DNA of 64,000 nt from Amaranthus tricolor (taxonomy: Eukaryota; Streptophyta; Magnoliopsida; Caryophyllales; Amaranthaceae). A program made the translations under genes and the position numbers. This document shows positions 48,379 through 60,407 of this stretch, one piece after another. Positions within the stretch are counted from its first letter, which is position 1, and the number at the start of each line of letters is the position of its first letter. Below the pieces are notes generated by a model. It was not told the DNA's origin, searched no databases, and worked only from the letters and a program-made list of their open reading frames with translations. The stretch is taken from contig NC_080049.1 of assembly GCF_026212465.1 (NCBI RefSeq), forward strand, positions 2,992,960-3,056,959, in the 5' to 3' direction.

Positions 48379-49168
48379 ATCACGAGGATATGATAAGATG
48401 ATGTAAAATCATTAATATAAGTAACGTACGTACTAGTTTGTTCTTTTGTGTTCTTAATAAAGCATTCCAAGCTACTTGGTAATGTAATTAAAAGTCGTGT
48501 TGTTGATGTACTACGTTGTTTAGTTTGATTGATATTGGAATTTGGAACCCAACATGAAATTTTGATGTATTCTCTTTCAAATAGTCAGATCATTAAATGT
48601 GTTCAAAATAGATTGGATAATTTGAAATTTATTCGACTAAGTAACCGAATTCAATATGACCTAATTTCAAAAATGATTTACAGTTATGTAATAAACAATA
48701 TAGACACAAAACACAATTTCAAACAGACCCGAAATTAACTAGGTAACCCAAATGAACACCTAATTTAACAATCATGTGGGTTGCCCCAAAAACAATTGTG
48801 ACATACTTCCTCCACTCTATTATACTGTTATTTCACTTTATTATTATGCAATTCAATGTGCTATCTTAATCGTTTATATCATGAGCTACACATAACTAAT
48901 ACACGATAAAATATGGAGCACAATCAATGGTATAACAAAAAACAGAGCAAGCGAAAGCAAACAATGATTTTAATATATGGTGTCTTAATCGTTTATATCA
49001 TGAGCTACACATAACTAATTACAGAAACTTTACCATTACCATTTTTACTATTTAATATTGATTATCAAATGTATGTTAGGGTAGATGTGTCATTATTGTG
49101 AACGAATGGGATTGATTGTATTATCAAGTGCTCATACTTGTTTGTATTCATCGTGATAAAAGCATTAA
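48379..49168. repeat. Flank repeat of the OMT array (F4), shortened
   Basis: Matches the start of F3 and F5 up to about 48930, then changes to sequence shared with 40676-40818 (the preinsertion region of the Harbinger element). Confidence 0.65.
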
Positions 49169-49526
49169 GGGGTCATTTGGTTCGCACAAGGGAATCAGAA
49201 TGGAATGAGGAAAGGAAATGAAGGAGAAAGGAATGGATTCCCCTAATTTAGCCTAGTCGTTTGGCTGTGTTCAGGAAACGGAATGAAATGCTCATTGATT
49301 TCCTTTGTGACTGTTTGGTTCAAGCAAAGGAATCAAATTATAAGTTTTTAAATTCTTTTTATATTTTTTCCAAAAATAATTAGTTATTATATGATAAACT
49401 TGAAAAACTTATTTTTAAAAAAAATATCATTAACCTGTATCATCCTTTTTCCTGTAAGATGAAGAAAAAAAAAACATAACTCTAAATAATATCTTTCTAG
49501 CTCCATTGATTACAAATAATAATAAT

Positions 49527-49565
<39 letters not shown>

Positions 49566-50278
49566 AATAATAATAATAATAATAATAGCAATAATAATAT
49601 AAATAAAATTAATAACAGTTTTTAATAAAAAAATTACCAGTCGCACAAAAAGTGCGACTGCTATTTTTTTTTAATTTTTTTATAATTTCGAATTATGAAA
49701 TTTTTTTGTGTAATTAATTTATTTTTTAAGTTATTGTTATTTAAATAAATGTTGTAATAAATTATTTTATTTTAATATAATATTATATTATGATAATGTT
49801 ATTATAATAATTAGTTTTGAATTTAATAATTTATTTGAATGTTTAATTATTTATTAATATGATAATAATGTATTAATTAAAATTTTGTTGTTAATTAATT
49901 TTTAATTTTTTATTAATAACTTTTTTATTAATTTAGTTGATAATAGTGTTATTAAGTCCAATGGCAAATTCGTAATTTTTTAAAGTCCAGGGGCAAATTC
50001 GTAATTTAATTAGGGATTGGCGATAAAATGAAAAGAGTGGGGAATTATAACAATACCCATAAATCAAAGTTCAAATTTTAAGTGAAGGGTAATAAAGTGG
50101 GGAATGGAATGGAAAAGTCTAGGGGAGGGTAGGGAATGAGGGAATAATAATTTTGGGTAAATCCAAAACTAAAAAAGGAAAAAGAGAATGATAGAAAGTG
50201 GCAAATAAACAACAACAAAGGGAATTGGGTCTGTCCATTCTCTTTCCCTTTGATTATTACACCCAACCAAATGACCCC
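49169..50278. mobile_element. PIF/Harbinger-type non-autonomous element, 1110 bp
   Basis: Inverted ends GGGGTCATTTGGTT and AACCAAATGACCCC are flanked by a TAA duplication (49166-49168 and 50279-50281). A 3-bp TAA/TTA target duplication with GGGG..TTTGGTT ends is the PIF/Harbinger pattern. The paralogous empty site is at 40816. Inside, 49500-50042 contains a piece of the OTU/PMD transposon family: a palindrome 'gtcgcacaaaaagtgcgac' (about 49641) and a right TIR ('ggcgataaaatgaaaag', about 50020). No transposase. Confidence 0.85.
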
Positions 50279-50281
50279 TAA

Positions 50282-50907
50282 TTTTTTAATTTCACTTGTA
50301 AATAAACAAGAATCGGGAATGAACGTTTTAAGCCTTATAATAAGTTTGATAATTAATGGCAATCACCAATGGAAGTTTTGGCTTCTAAACTAAGTAAAGA
50401 AAATAAATCAAAGAAATGTAAATCAAGAAAATTGAGTTTTAATCTCAATTGGGAACGTTGCAGTGGCTTTTTTAGTGGTGCCTGCCGTAGAGGCTATAAC
50501 TACGTACTTGTATTCACTCCGACATCGGAGAAGTTATGTTTGTGAGTTCTTAATAAAATATGGAGTATTTCTGCATTCGTATTGTATACTCCTGCTTACT
50601 TCCTAATGTATATTTTTTAAACATCTATGTACACCTTTTAGAAAATATTCAATTATTTAGAATTATGCCATCGAAATACATATATTATTTAAGCTTTATG
50701 TATACCTTTTTTCAGTTTTCAATCAATAGTTTGCAAGATCATGATGCCCAGAAGATATGCTGTGTAGTTGTCTCGTGAGTAGGATGAGTCATCATCATAT
50801 AGGCCCTCTGTCTTTGTTTTACACACGTGTATTAAGTTTGTTATAACTCTAGTTATGTTGTATAGTTAGCTGTAACTGAAATTAGTTATAACTAACTCTC
50901 TCAGGCT
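50282..50907. other. Intergenic, then the start of a copia-like LTR
   Basis: No gene is seen. About 50820-50907 ('gttataactctag', 'gttagctgtaactg') continues after the hAT element at 54308 ('tagctatatatatgcattc', 'tgttgaacacaaattc'), which reads like a short copia LTR split by the insertion. Confidence 0.45.
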
Positions 50908-50984
50908 CAGTGGCGGACCCAGCTAGGGTCAAGTGAGGGCAGTAGACCCCCCAATCTGAAAAAAAATCCCAATCCTTATATTCC

Positions 50985-51035
50985 GCCACCCTTTTCATTT
51001 TATCGCCACCCCCCGAGTAAATTACCATTTTACCC
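50985..51035 (+). repeat. TIR of the OTU/PMD transposon, PMD side
   Basis: 'ccgccacccttttcatttta' followed by 'tcgccacccc' is the same terminal sequence as at 35285 and, inverted, at 30890-30930, 48320-48350 and 62310-62350. Confidence 0.75.
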
Positions 51036-51080
51036 TTACTTTATAAAAAATTAACAATATTGCCATTGAGGGTGAAATTC

Positions 51081-51179
51081 CTATATATACCACACTCCAC
51101 CTAACTACAACTAAATACAACTCACTAAAGCTAAATCTCGGAGCAAAAATTAAGTACAATCCCCAAATTATTAATCGAG
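51081..51179 (+). promoter_or_regulatory. PMD TATA box and noncoding first exon
   Basis: CTATATATACC at 51081-51091 is followed by a leader that ends 'ttaatcgag' at 51179, then the donor GTAAGT. The words 'ggagcaaaaa' and 'aataatcgaggtaa' recur, inverted, in the right ends of the OTU/PMD deletion derivatives (for example near 28490 and 62150). This places those ends as PMD leaders. Confidence 0.6.
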
Positions 51180-51225
51180 GTAAGTTATTTTTTATTTAAT
51201 TAGTTGCAAAAGAAAAAAAAAATTT

Positions 51226-51330
51226 AAAAACGAGGCGCCCAGATCTGGGCGGCTCTACCCCGGTTCAGGCGCCCAAAATCAGGCGCCTGAACCGGGGGTA
51301 GAGGCGCCCAGATCTGGGCGCCTCGTTTTT
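51226..51330. repeat. GC-rich perfect hairpin 1 in PMD intron 1
   Basis: Two arms of about 45 nt: 'cgaggcgcccagatctgggc' followed by 'ggctctaccccggttcaggc', and their reverse complement, around the loop 'caaaatc'. The arms contain the palindrome GGCGCCCAGATCTGGGCGCC. Confidence 0.9.
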
Positions 51331-51653
51331 AATTTTTTTTATTTTTTTTTTCGTGTATTTAGGATTAATTAATATAAATTTTGAATTATTATTGTAAATT
51401 TTTATGTTGTAATGTGTAATTTTTATATTTTTTAGTAAATTTTATATATTGTTTTGAATGCAAAAGAAAAAAAAATGAAAAGGAGGCGCACAGATCTGGG
51501 CGCCTCGTTTTGAATTTTTTTTTTTCGTGTATTTAGGATTAATTAATATAAATTTTGAATTATTATTGTAAATTTGTATGTTGTAATGTGTAATTTGTAT
51601 ATTTTTTAGTAAATTTTATATATTGTTTTGAATGCAAAAGAAAAAAAAAATTG
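51331..51653. repeat. Tandem spacer repeats between hairpins
   Basis: Two direct copies of about 165 bp ('gtatttaggattaattaata', 'ttttgaatgcaaaagaaa') separated by a half-size hairpin at 51481-51510 ('ggaggcgcacagatctgggc', 'gcctcg'). The hairpin unit and spacer together appear to have amplified in tandem. Confidence 0.8.
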
Positions 51654-51756
51654 AAAGGGAGGCGCCCAGATCTGGGCGGCTGGACCCCGGTTCAGCCGCC
51701 TAAAATTTGGCGGCTGAACCGGGGTCCAGCCGCCCAGATCTGGGCGCCTCCCTTTT
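51654..51756. repeat. GC-rich perfect hairpin 2 in PMD intron 1
   Basis: Arms of about 47 nt ('gggaggcgcccagatctggg', 'cggctggaccccggttcagc') around the loop 'taaaattt'. It differs from hairpin 1 by changes made on both arms, for example GGCGCC to AGCCGCC with the matching change opposite. Confidence 0.9.
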
Positions 51757-52065
51757 TAATATATTTTTTTTTTTCGTTATATTTAGGAATAATTAATTTA
51801 AATTTTGAAGTATGTTATTATTGTTGTTAATGTTATTATTATTAATTTTATTTTTATTATTATTGTGATTGTATTTTTTTTTTATTAAATATATGTTAAT
51901 GTTATTATAATTAATTATGTTATTATTAATGTGATTGTTATTTTTTTTATTATTATAAATATGTTCATGTGTTGTTTTATAAATTATTAGTGTAAATTTG
52001 TATGTTAATTTTTTTGTTGTTAAATTATTATTTATCTTTGAATAAAACTGTAAAAATTGTAGAAA

Positions 52066-54099
52066 ATGGCTGGTAATCAAGGAAAAGGAAAATGTTTTTT
52101 TAGGCAATTGTTGAGAGGTAATAGTTCAAGGCCTACTTTACTTAGAGGGGACCCGCATGAGAGGGGGGGTGACGGGTTCTGCTAGGAGGGCTAGGCATGA
52201 AGAGGCTGTCAGACACAGTGAGGCCCAAAGGTCGACTACGCTGAACCAAGTGCGTACTCCTATTGATGACCAGGCTGACAGCCTCCAGAGTAGTTGGGGG
52301 GTTTATAGTGATGATGATAATGATGCTGATGATGTTCAGTTCCAAGGTACTGAGTGTCGCCAAGCCCGACGGCAGATTTGCGCGGGGCGGCCCGAGTTCT
52401 TCTGCCGCATCTGAGCGCGCAGGACGTAGTTTTGTCGATAATCAGCCCTCACAGTCCACTAACACGGACTGGTTAGTGACATCACCCCAGCCCGGTGGGC
52501 CGACAGATACGCGACTGATCCCTAGCTATGGCGGGCACATAACTAAACTTATTTATGACGGCTCCGAGCGTATGCCTCCGATTCTAGAATGCCGTATTAG
52601 GAAGAGACCGGTGGAGTCCATCATCGGACTGAAGGATATGTCCGATGCGCTAAACGATGTTCTACCTGCCACTTCCCTCGGCCGACTACCGGTCATTATG
52701 CACCAGCACATCGATTGTGCTTTGATATCTGCGTTCGTCGAGAGGTGGCAGCCGGATACGAACACCTTCCACATGCCCTGGGGAGAGATGACGATTATGT
52801 TGCACGACGTGCAACGCATATTGGGTATTTCTATTGAAGGTTCTCTGCCGGCTGAGCCTTCGGAGGCGGAGTGGGAGGTTGGTATCACCAATCTGTTCGG
52901 GGAGCCTCTGTCTGAGCTTCGGCGTAAAGGTTCATTCACCGGCGGATGCATAACCGTTGCTGAATTGATGCGGCTGTGTCATAGGTCGCAGGCTATGGAT
53001 ACCCAGAAGACAGCGTACTACATGGCTGTTATCGGCTCTACCTTGTTGGCGGATAAGTCCAGAATTGGCATGCGACCTCACCCGATACTTGCCGTGAACG
53101 ACGATCAGCAGGACGTGGCCTGGGGTGCGGTGACCTTGGCGTTCTTGTACAGGCAACTCGGAATGGCATCTAGGGCTGGTTGCAAGACCATTGCTGGATG
53201 CCTCACATTGCTCCAGACATGGATCTATGAGTACTTTCCCGCTTTCCGCCCTCATGCTCGCCGAGAAGATGTGCCAAACATGACTAGGGCGGAGATGTGG
53301 ACACCGAAAAAACCATGTCGTGAGCTGGACAGGTTGAGGGACTGCCGCAAGGTTCTTGATTCAATGACGGAGACTCAGGTACTGTACATTACATTTTGTC
53401 ATGCATGTTGTTTTCAATTTATAGTATTTTTTTGTGAACTTCGCTTGTATGCAGGTTGAATGGACTCCCTACAATTCTGCTGCTGGTGCGTTGCTGAATG
53501 ATCACCCACGCACCACCGTAATCGGGGGTATCACGTGCTTTGATGTTGTGGAGGTGTATTTGCCGGAGCGGACATTGCGACAGATTGGGTTCGTGCAGGC
53601 TATTCCTCCCGCTCCTATTAGACCAGCCAAGGCTGTCCGACCGGCACACGGTACCTACTACGTGACCTTTCCTTCTGCTGCTGTATATTTGGAGGCATGG
53701 AGTAGGTTCCTCTATAGTGCCCGCCTTGTTGAGCAGGGACTTCGTCGGGCTTCTGTTCCTTTTGAGGCTGAACCTAATTACGTTGATTGGTTCAAAGTGT
53801 GCTCACACCCGTACATAGCCCCGGACGAAGGGCCTACTTCCGGTCCTGGTCCTTCTCAGAGCAGATCTGAATACGTGAGTTTTATTATCATTTTTTTTTC
53901 AGATTATTTTTGTAATGAATTAATAACGGACATTATCCTTTTGTGTTTTCAGTTCCTGAATGAATGGCCCAGTCGATTCGGTCCACTGGCAAGACTACCT
54001 GCTAAGGTTGCGGATTTGAACCCCCGTCAACGACATGCGTTAGAAATATACCAAAAGCAAAGGGAAAACTCGAAGGATGAATTTGTAATTTTCATTTGA
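52066..54099 (+). pseudogene. Plant mobile domain (PMD) gene, 52-kb copy, nearly intact
   Basis: Plant mobile domain protein as in copy B. Noncoding exon 1 ends at 51179 and the intron runs 51180-52062. The coding exon runs from the ATG at 52066 (MAGNQGKGKCFF) to 53378 (MTETQ), the next exon is 53455-53874 (VEWTPY to SRSEY), and the last is 53953-54099 (FLNEWPSR to a TGA). Both coding introns are GT-AG and keep frame. PMD landmarks: PPILECRIRK, GRLPVIMHQHIDCALI, FHMPWGEMTI, VQRILGISIEG, WIYEYFPAFRPHARR and YLEAWSRFLYSARL. Two single-base shifts interrupt the N-terminal part: one extra G in a run of seven (about 52163-52169), and one near 52345-52380. After that the frame is open for the whole PMD core. 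Could be a translated gene if a start downstream is used, but more likely a recent pseudogene. Confidence 0.75.
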
Positions 54100-54307
54100 A
54101 CGCTTGTATTTTTTTTTTTTATATTTTGGATTGTAAAACTTTTAACATCGGATTTGATATTGTAAATTGTAAATATTGTTTTTATTATGTTTTCTATTTT
54201 TCTTTAAAAAAAAAATTATTCAGACGACGATCAGATTATCCGAACGACGTGACGTTCGGATTTTGACCCCCCAATTTGAAATTCCTGGGTCCGCCACTGC
54301 TCAGGCT

Positions 54308-55195
54308 TAGCTATATATATGCATTCTCTTGTATAATGTTGAACACAAATTCACATTCAATAAAATTCCTTTCTTTCATTCTCTCTTCTGTGCAATTGCT
54401 TAAGCTTTAACAAAACTCATTGAAAATCAAGCTCTCAAACAGTCAAAAATTGCGGATAAAATCGTCGGCCAAACTAACCAAATATCGCCGCTGCCACCAC
54501 GACCAACCACCATCTCTATGGGTTCGGTGGTACTTTTACTTATATTAATGGTGGCGAAAGTGAATATTAATTTTTTATAGGGAAGGGGAAGGGGAAGGGG
54601 AATGGGTCTTTTAGATGGATGTACGGGTTTTTAGTTTTTAGTTTTTAATTTTAATTTTTTTATTTAAAAATTTTTAATTTAAATAGAAATACAACTCCAA
54701 TGACATTTTTTTAAAGAAACTTATACTAATATAGAAATTCGTGTCATGCACGAAGTTATTAATATAAAAGTATTTAGAAATATAAATTTTAAATTGAGAT
54801 GTAATTACATGCTATCAGTATAAAATAATAATATTTCTTATAAAATAGATAGAAGATATTAGAATATATAGCGCTTTTAATAAAAAAATGTTAATAATAA
54901 TCAATTAAAGTTCTCATACTTTTTAAGACAAATATGAGAAATCTTCTAATGTTATCTTAATGATTATTTGTCATTCTTAAAATAATTTTTGATTATCATA
55001 TTATGTATGTTTTGTTTCTTATGAAATATTTTAGAAATTAAAATTTTAACGGAAAAACTTTATTAATTAGCAAATACTACAACATTAAAAAACAAATATA
55101 TATTCTAAGAAACTTTAATTTGAAATTTACATAGCTTTTAAAATCAAGAATATAATTTTCCATGAAAATTTAAAAGAACAAATCTTATTGTAATA
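54308..55195. other. Copia LTR remainder and AT-rich intergenic sequence
   Basis: 54308-54420 looks like the end of the split copia LTR. The rest shows no gene. Confidence 0.4.
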
Positions 55196-55427
55196 CTCAC
55201 TCCTATTCATAGATAATGGGATATTTGCTTTTTCACATTATCCAATGCACTTATTCAATGCTTAATATTTCTTATTATACATTACGAAATATTATAAAAA
55301 GTTAATACTAATAATCTTTGCATTGAGACGAATCAAACAAGATCTCACTTGAATAAAATACAAATTAAGAGTAATAAGTGAATAGTGTCAAAAACTAAAT
55401 GTCCCGTTATTTATGAATAGGAGGGAG
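55196..55427. mobile_element. Stowaway-type MITE, 232 bp
   Basis: Inverted ends CTCACTCCTATTCAT and ATGAATAGGAGGGAG are flanked by TA on both sides (55194-55195 and 55428-55429). This is the Tc1/mariner Stowaway pattern. Confidence 0.8.
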
Positions 55428-57084
55428 TATAAACTAAGCATATAATTAAGGATACGTTGATGTTAACTTTGGTAAGAATTATTTTACATGAAAAATTACT
55501 GTGAGAATGACACATGAAATTTTACAGTCTTTTTATTAGATTGTTGATATGATATAGTATAAACTAATCATATATCAAGGATAATGAAGACTCAACTCCT
55601 TTAAGTGATGATAATTCAAAATAAATATTAAATTAAACAAATAAATTAACTAATTGTATTTAGTGGTTTAAGTAGATCCAAAATCATATTAGATATAAAG
55701 TGGTTAATTAATAAATAATTTTAGTCCAAAATGTGTTGAATTAAGTTTGAATTAAAATGACTTAAGTTAATTGTCTTTATTAAGATAAGGTTATATTTGA
55801 ATTAAATATAAACGCGTGTTTAAGTGTTATTACACGTTTTATTATTTAAATATTTGAATAAATAATTTGCTTGGCAAACAAGTTTTACTAATTATAGGTT
55901 TTCCTATAAGTGTGGAGATATTTTTAACCTTACCTAAAAATAGGAAAAGGAATTTAAATTAAGCTAAAATGTAGGAACTTAAAATGGCTTATATTTTCAC
56001 GTTAACATCATTTGAATTATTGAATTTTAAATATCATGTATGAATATTAACGTGACAGCACATTAAAGAACTAAAATAGCCAAAAATAATATCAAAAACG
56101 TGTTCGAACAAGTCTTAAGTGGAGTGTTAGTTTTGCTTGAGTCTCAAGGTTTTGAAGATTGGCCCAATTGATCAGATTGGCGATATTATCGGATGAAGTT
56201 TCCTTAGTTTGCAAGACTATGTTGATTGTTGAGCGTTAAATTTATTGTTGTTATTATACTTTCTTTTTCTGATACTTGTTAATTTCTAACCAGATCAAAT
56301 CAACGATCCATATTCAACTTTAATTGAACACACGGATTTATACTAACAGTCGTTCGATTAAGACTCCAAATCAACCGTCAATTCTCAAAACCACCGTTGC
56401 ATTTCAATGAATTCAGTCTTTGCGTCCCCCAATTGCTTACAACCTACCTCCGTAGTCCGTATCGCCCAATCCTCCAACACTACATCACCGCCAATGGCTA
56501 CAACCTGCCTCCCTATTGCTCAACCCTCCACCACCATATTACCATCAGCAACTAGTAGTCCGTCGTCACTACCACGAGCACCAACACGGATGTTTCTAGT
56601 AAAGAAGGGTTCCGAATCTCATAAATTATAGGTTTTTGCTAATTGTTTGTTCAAATTTTAGGATATTGCAATTTGGTTTTTTTTTTTTTTTTTTTTGTTT
56701 AAATTCAATTTGTACTGTATGCTATTAATCGTTGAATTTGAGTTGTTGTTTTGGTTTGGATGATATCAGTAAATTTTATGATTTAATTATGAGATGAACA
56801 TTGCAGCCTTTGATTTTTTCTTGTCATTGATATTTTTGGTCTGAAACTTTTTGATTTTTTTCATTGATTTTTCATTGCTTTTTTAATTGAATTTTTCATT
56901 TTTTTTTTGGGGTTTGAACATCCATCTTAGATACATAGGCAAGTATTATAGGCTCAAGGCCATTGATTTTTACGGCCTTTGCTAATTGAAAAGAAAGCTA
57001 AGTAATTGTCGTTGGGTATTTAGCGCAGATTTCCATTTAGTACTTACCAATTAATTACATAATCTAATTTGGTTTTTAATATTA
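55428..57084. other. AT-rich intergenic region
   Basis: No gene with a recognisable domain. The reading frame at 56407-56631 is rich in Ser, Thr and Pro, has no homologue I know, and is probably chance. Confidence 0.45.
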
Positions 57085-57343
57085 CTTCCTCCGAATCATT
57101 TTAGTTGTCCCATTTCCGTATTTGGCAAAGTCATTTTAGTTGTTACATTTTTATTTTTGTCAATCTTTTTTTCCCTAAATATCCTTAGTTCACAGACGTA
57201 ATTACGAATATACCCCCATATACCTTACTTACCCAACTACCCTTCACTACTTACCTTCACTATTTACTCTTTTTAATAGACTCCACACCATCCTTAATAA
57301 CCGTGCGCAAGCAAATGGAACAACTAAATTGGTTCGGAGGAAG
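57085..57343. mobile_element. Stowaway-type MITE, 259 bp
   Basis: Inverted ends CTTCCTCCGAATCATTTTAG and CTAAATTGGTTCGGAGGAAG are flanked by TA (57083-57084 and 57344-57345). No coding content. Confidence 0.85.
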
Positions 57344-57814
57344 TATTATTTAAATGACATGTCAGTGCCATCTCATAAGCCACCTCATGTGGGTAAGCTA
57401 CCCGGTAGGTGTATGTAGTCAAGCCGCCCTGTCTAATTGCAATAAATTAGTAGCATAGAGATCAAAAATGGTGTTTTAAAAGAAAAATTTTGATATTTCC
57501 TGATAAATGAAGATAGAGAGTAAATTAGAAAGAAAATGCTATTATATTGAAAATAATCTTGCATACAATTAAACTTTATACCATTATCACCCCACATTAC
57601 TTTAACTTTAGCATTAAATTGTTGAGCAATCATGAAAAAAAATTCTAAATATCTTATAAACCTTAATTTTGTGAAATAAGAGATACATCCACCCAGTTCT
57701 AGAATTATTGCAAGAAATTTAATAAGATTGAAAAACATAATACGTTGACAATGAGCTTGCAAATATCAATACTCAATTGTGGATTAAAAATAATTTATCG
57801 AAATGATAAACATT
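57344..57814. other. 3' flank of OMT2
   Basis: AT-rich; holds the presumed OMT2 3' untranslated region. No other gene is seen. Confidence 0.4.
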
Positions 57815-59912
57815 TTAAGGATAGAGTTCAATGACAGATCTTACACCCAAAATCGGAAGAACCTTATAATCACTAAAATCAGCTTGTTGAAATAGTTTTT
57901 TGAATTGTTGTTCAGTTCTTTCCTTTCCATCTCCACACATTGACATCATCAGCATATCAAATAAATACTTTGTATTAGACTCCTTTGATATGATATGATC
58001 ATTTTCAGATTCCACCACAATATCTATGATTATTACTTTCCCTCCTTTGTTTTTGGTAGAGATCGCTTCTTTGCACTGTTTTAGAATCTTTATGCAATCT
58101 TTATCACTCCAATCATGTAGTATCCACTGCAACATATTAAAAACACGCTTACATTGCAACTAATTAATCATGTTACCTAATTAATATCGAATTTTATTTT
58201 TAAAAAGTTGTAAAAACTAACTTTATGAATATATCTTTGTAACAAATTAGTCAAAAATGCATCTATAATTTAATTTATTACTCTCTTGGCCTCTTTGATA
58301 ATCAGTATTAAATAATGCTAATGATAATGAAAATTTAGTGTAATTTTTGAAAATTTGATTTTAAGTTTGTGGTCATGCTTGTTGTACTTCAATCATCTTA
58401 TTTTTTTTTACAAAATTCATTCCAATGCATTATTATTAGAAGAAGTGGTATTAGACGGTAATGAAAAGTTATGAACAATTTTTTTTTTTTATTATCAACT
58501 ATTCATTACCATGGGAATGAGATGTTAAATTTCATGAAAATTTACTCTACAAATTATTCTCATTAGTCATTACCGCTATTTAATGTTTCATTTTTTTCGA
58601 TTTACAGCCACCAAAATATCAAAATTTATAGATTCTGACCAAAAACACATAACTCCGACCACTTAATCTAAAATTCCGACCGCCAAAATAATCGGAATTC
58701 TGTGTTTCGGCCTGAACTTGCAAACTTTAATAGTTTGATGGCTGTGATTCGCAAAAAATAAACATTGAAGCTGTGATTCGTAAAAATGCTAAACGTTAAG
58801 GTTGTAATTTACAAATTATTCTATTGTAATTGATTTCATAAACTGAATAACACTTCCGACCATAAGGAATTTATAAAATTATTAAAATAAAGTTAGTGAA
58901 AGATTTGTAAGATTCAAAAAATATTATTAAAATATTAAAATGAAGATGAATAAAATTATTTTTACAAAATATATAATATAAATAAAAATATTTTTTGTAG
59001 GGACAATAAATAAAACATTTCAACGAAATGCAAACTTCTTTTAAGTAACGGAGGGGAGCAGTAAGTGTAATCATAAATCAAATCTTAGCTTCCCCATAAG
59101 TGCAATAAAGAATTTAGTCTGACCTTAAGTAAGACAGCATCAGCATGAGGAACAGCTTCAAACATATCACCTGCTACAAACTTAACATTACTTGAAGCTT
59201 TCTCCTGTAATCCTTGGACAACATGTGGTAAGTCAAGAACACTGCACTTCAGCCATGGATAAGCCTCAGTAATGGCCTTAACAGTAGTCCCATTACCACC
59301 CCCTACATCCACCAACGTTTCAATACCCTCAAATATGCCCTTAAAACTCTTGTTATTCACCAACAAGCTTGTTACGAATCTCGAATCACATTCCATGGCT
59401 TCATTAAAACTCTGATTAAACTTAGAATCATGGATCATATGCTCCCAGAAACTCATTCCATTTAAAACATGGAAGGAGGATTCTGCGCCATTTTGGAACC
59501 AGCTTGTGAGATGATGAGATGGATCAGTTATTACTGGGTCTAGTTGTATAAGAGCTAATGGATATTGAGTAAGTGGGTGGTTTTTAAGCAGGAGTTGGGA
59601 GCTCAATGTAAGATCAAACCCATATCCTCCATCTTGTAGAAGTTTCTTGGAGAAGAAGTTAGAGGATTCTAGAATACGCATTAGACGATTAAGGGAAGGA
59701 ATGTTATTGGGGTGAATTGGAAGAGAAGTGGCTAGTTCATTTAAAGACATAGGTTTGCCATGTTTATGAATGGTATCTGGAATGCCAAGTTGAAGGACAC
59801 ACTTTAAGGCCATGGATTTGAAGTAGTACAAAGAATGTTTCCATATGTGACGTTGTGCTTCTAATAGCTCTTTTGCATTATCTTCATTAATTGTAAAGGT
59901 AGGTAAATCCAT
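57815..59912 (-). CDS. Class II plant O-methyltransferase OMT2, two exons
   Basis: Close paralogue of OMT1, same predicted role: SAM-dependent methylation of a hydroxyl on an unknown, probably phenolic, substrate. Exon 1 is 59124-59912 (263 codons) and exon 2 is 57815-58126. The intron of 997 bp is GT-AG and much longer than the 242-bp intron of OMT1. Product 366 residues. SAM motifs are LVDVGGGNG (about 200-208), DLPHV and GDMFE; the catalytic His267 sits in the usual WILHDW context. Exon 2 differs from OMT1 at roughly a fifth of residues, and the segment before the SAM motif also differs (LIQLDPVITDPS versus LLEQMLTDPS), while 255 nt around the SAM motif are identical. The substrate-facing parts therefore differ more than the cofactor core. 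No frameshift or stop is seen. Confidence 0.92.
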
Positions 59913-60037
59913 TTGTTTGTATTACAACTTACTAGTTCTATTGGCTAGTGCTTTTCATCTATTACGAGTTTCATTATTTATATAGATAATAAAGAGTAGA
60001 ACTACACACATTTCTAAGGCGCTAACTTGATCAGGAT
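59913..60037 (-). promoter_or_regulatory. Short OMT2 promoter next to a transposon
   Basis: TATA box TATATAAAT (59976-59984, minus strand) about 64 bp before the ATG. The transposon end is at about 60038, the same join as at OMT1. Confidence 0.6.
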
Positions 60038-60407
60038 GGGGCATTGTTATATATCGCCACTCCTAATGAAATTACGAATTTGCACCTGAACTTAAAACTT
60101 GTTTAACAAATGTAAATCGCATTTAATAACACTATTATCACTTTAAAAACATTAAATTTAAAGTTTAAACGTAATCCCGAACATTTTTATCGCGACCCTA
60201 TATATATTGAATTTTCAGACGCGCCCTTGTATGATATACGAATTCAAACACGGTACTATCTCTCTAAAAACTCTCTAAAAACGTTCTTCAATTTTAAACA
60301 AGCTGTTAGTTGGAATCGATTAACTATGGCTAACGAAAGTGACTATGAATCGAATCCGGTACGTACTTTAATCGATTTAAATCGGTGTATTTTTTTTTTA
60401 AAAAAAG

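Larger units (their letters stand above)
50908..54299. mobile_element. hAT-bounded segment of 3.4 kb carrying a PMD gene
   Basis: Inverted ends CAGTGGCGGACCCAG and CTGGGTCCGCCACTG are flanked by a perfect 8-bp direct repeat CTCAGGCT (50900-50907 and 54300-54307). Inside are a left TIR of the OTU/PMD family (about 50985-51030), GC-rich hairpins and a PMD gene. No hAT transposase is present. Either the OTU/PMD element jumped into a hAT MITE, or the hAT element captured it. A direct repeat 'gaccccccaat.tgaaa' lies just inside both ends (50953 and 54264). Confidence 0.75.

Noticed and set aside
52553..53255. Minus-strand reading frames of 107 and 132 residues
   Set aside because: Antisense shadows of the 52-kb PMD gene.
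56407..56631. 74-aa Ser/Thr/Pro-rich reading frame
   Set aside because: No homologue recognised, no clear splice partner or promoter, low complexity.
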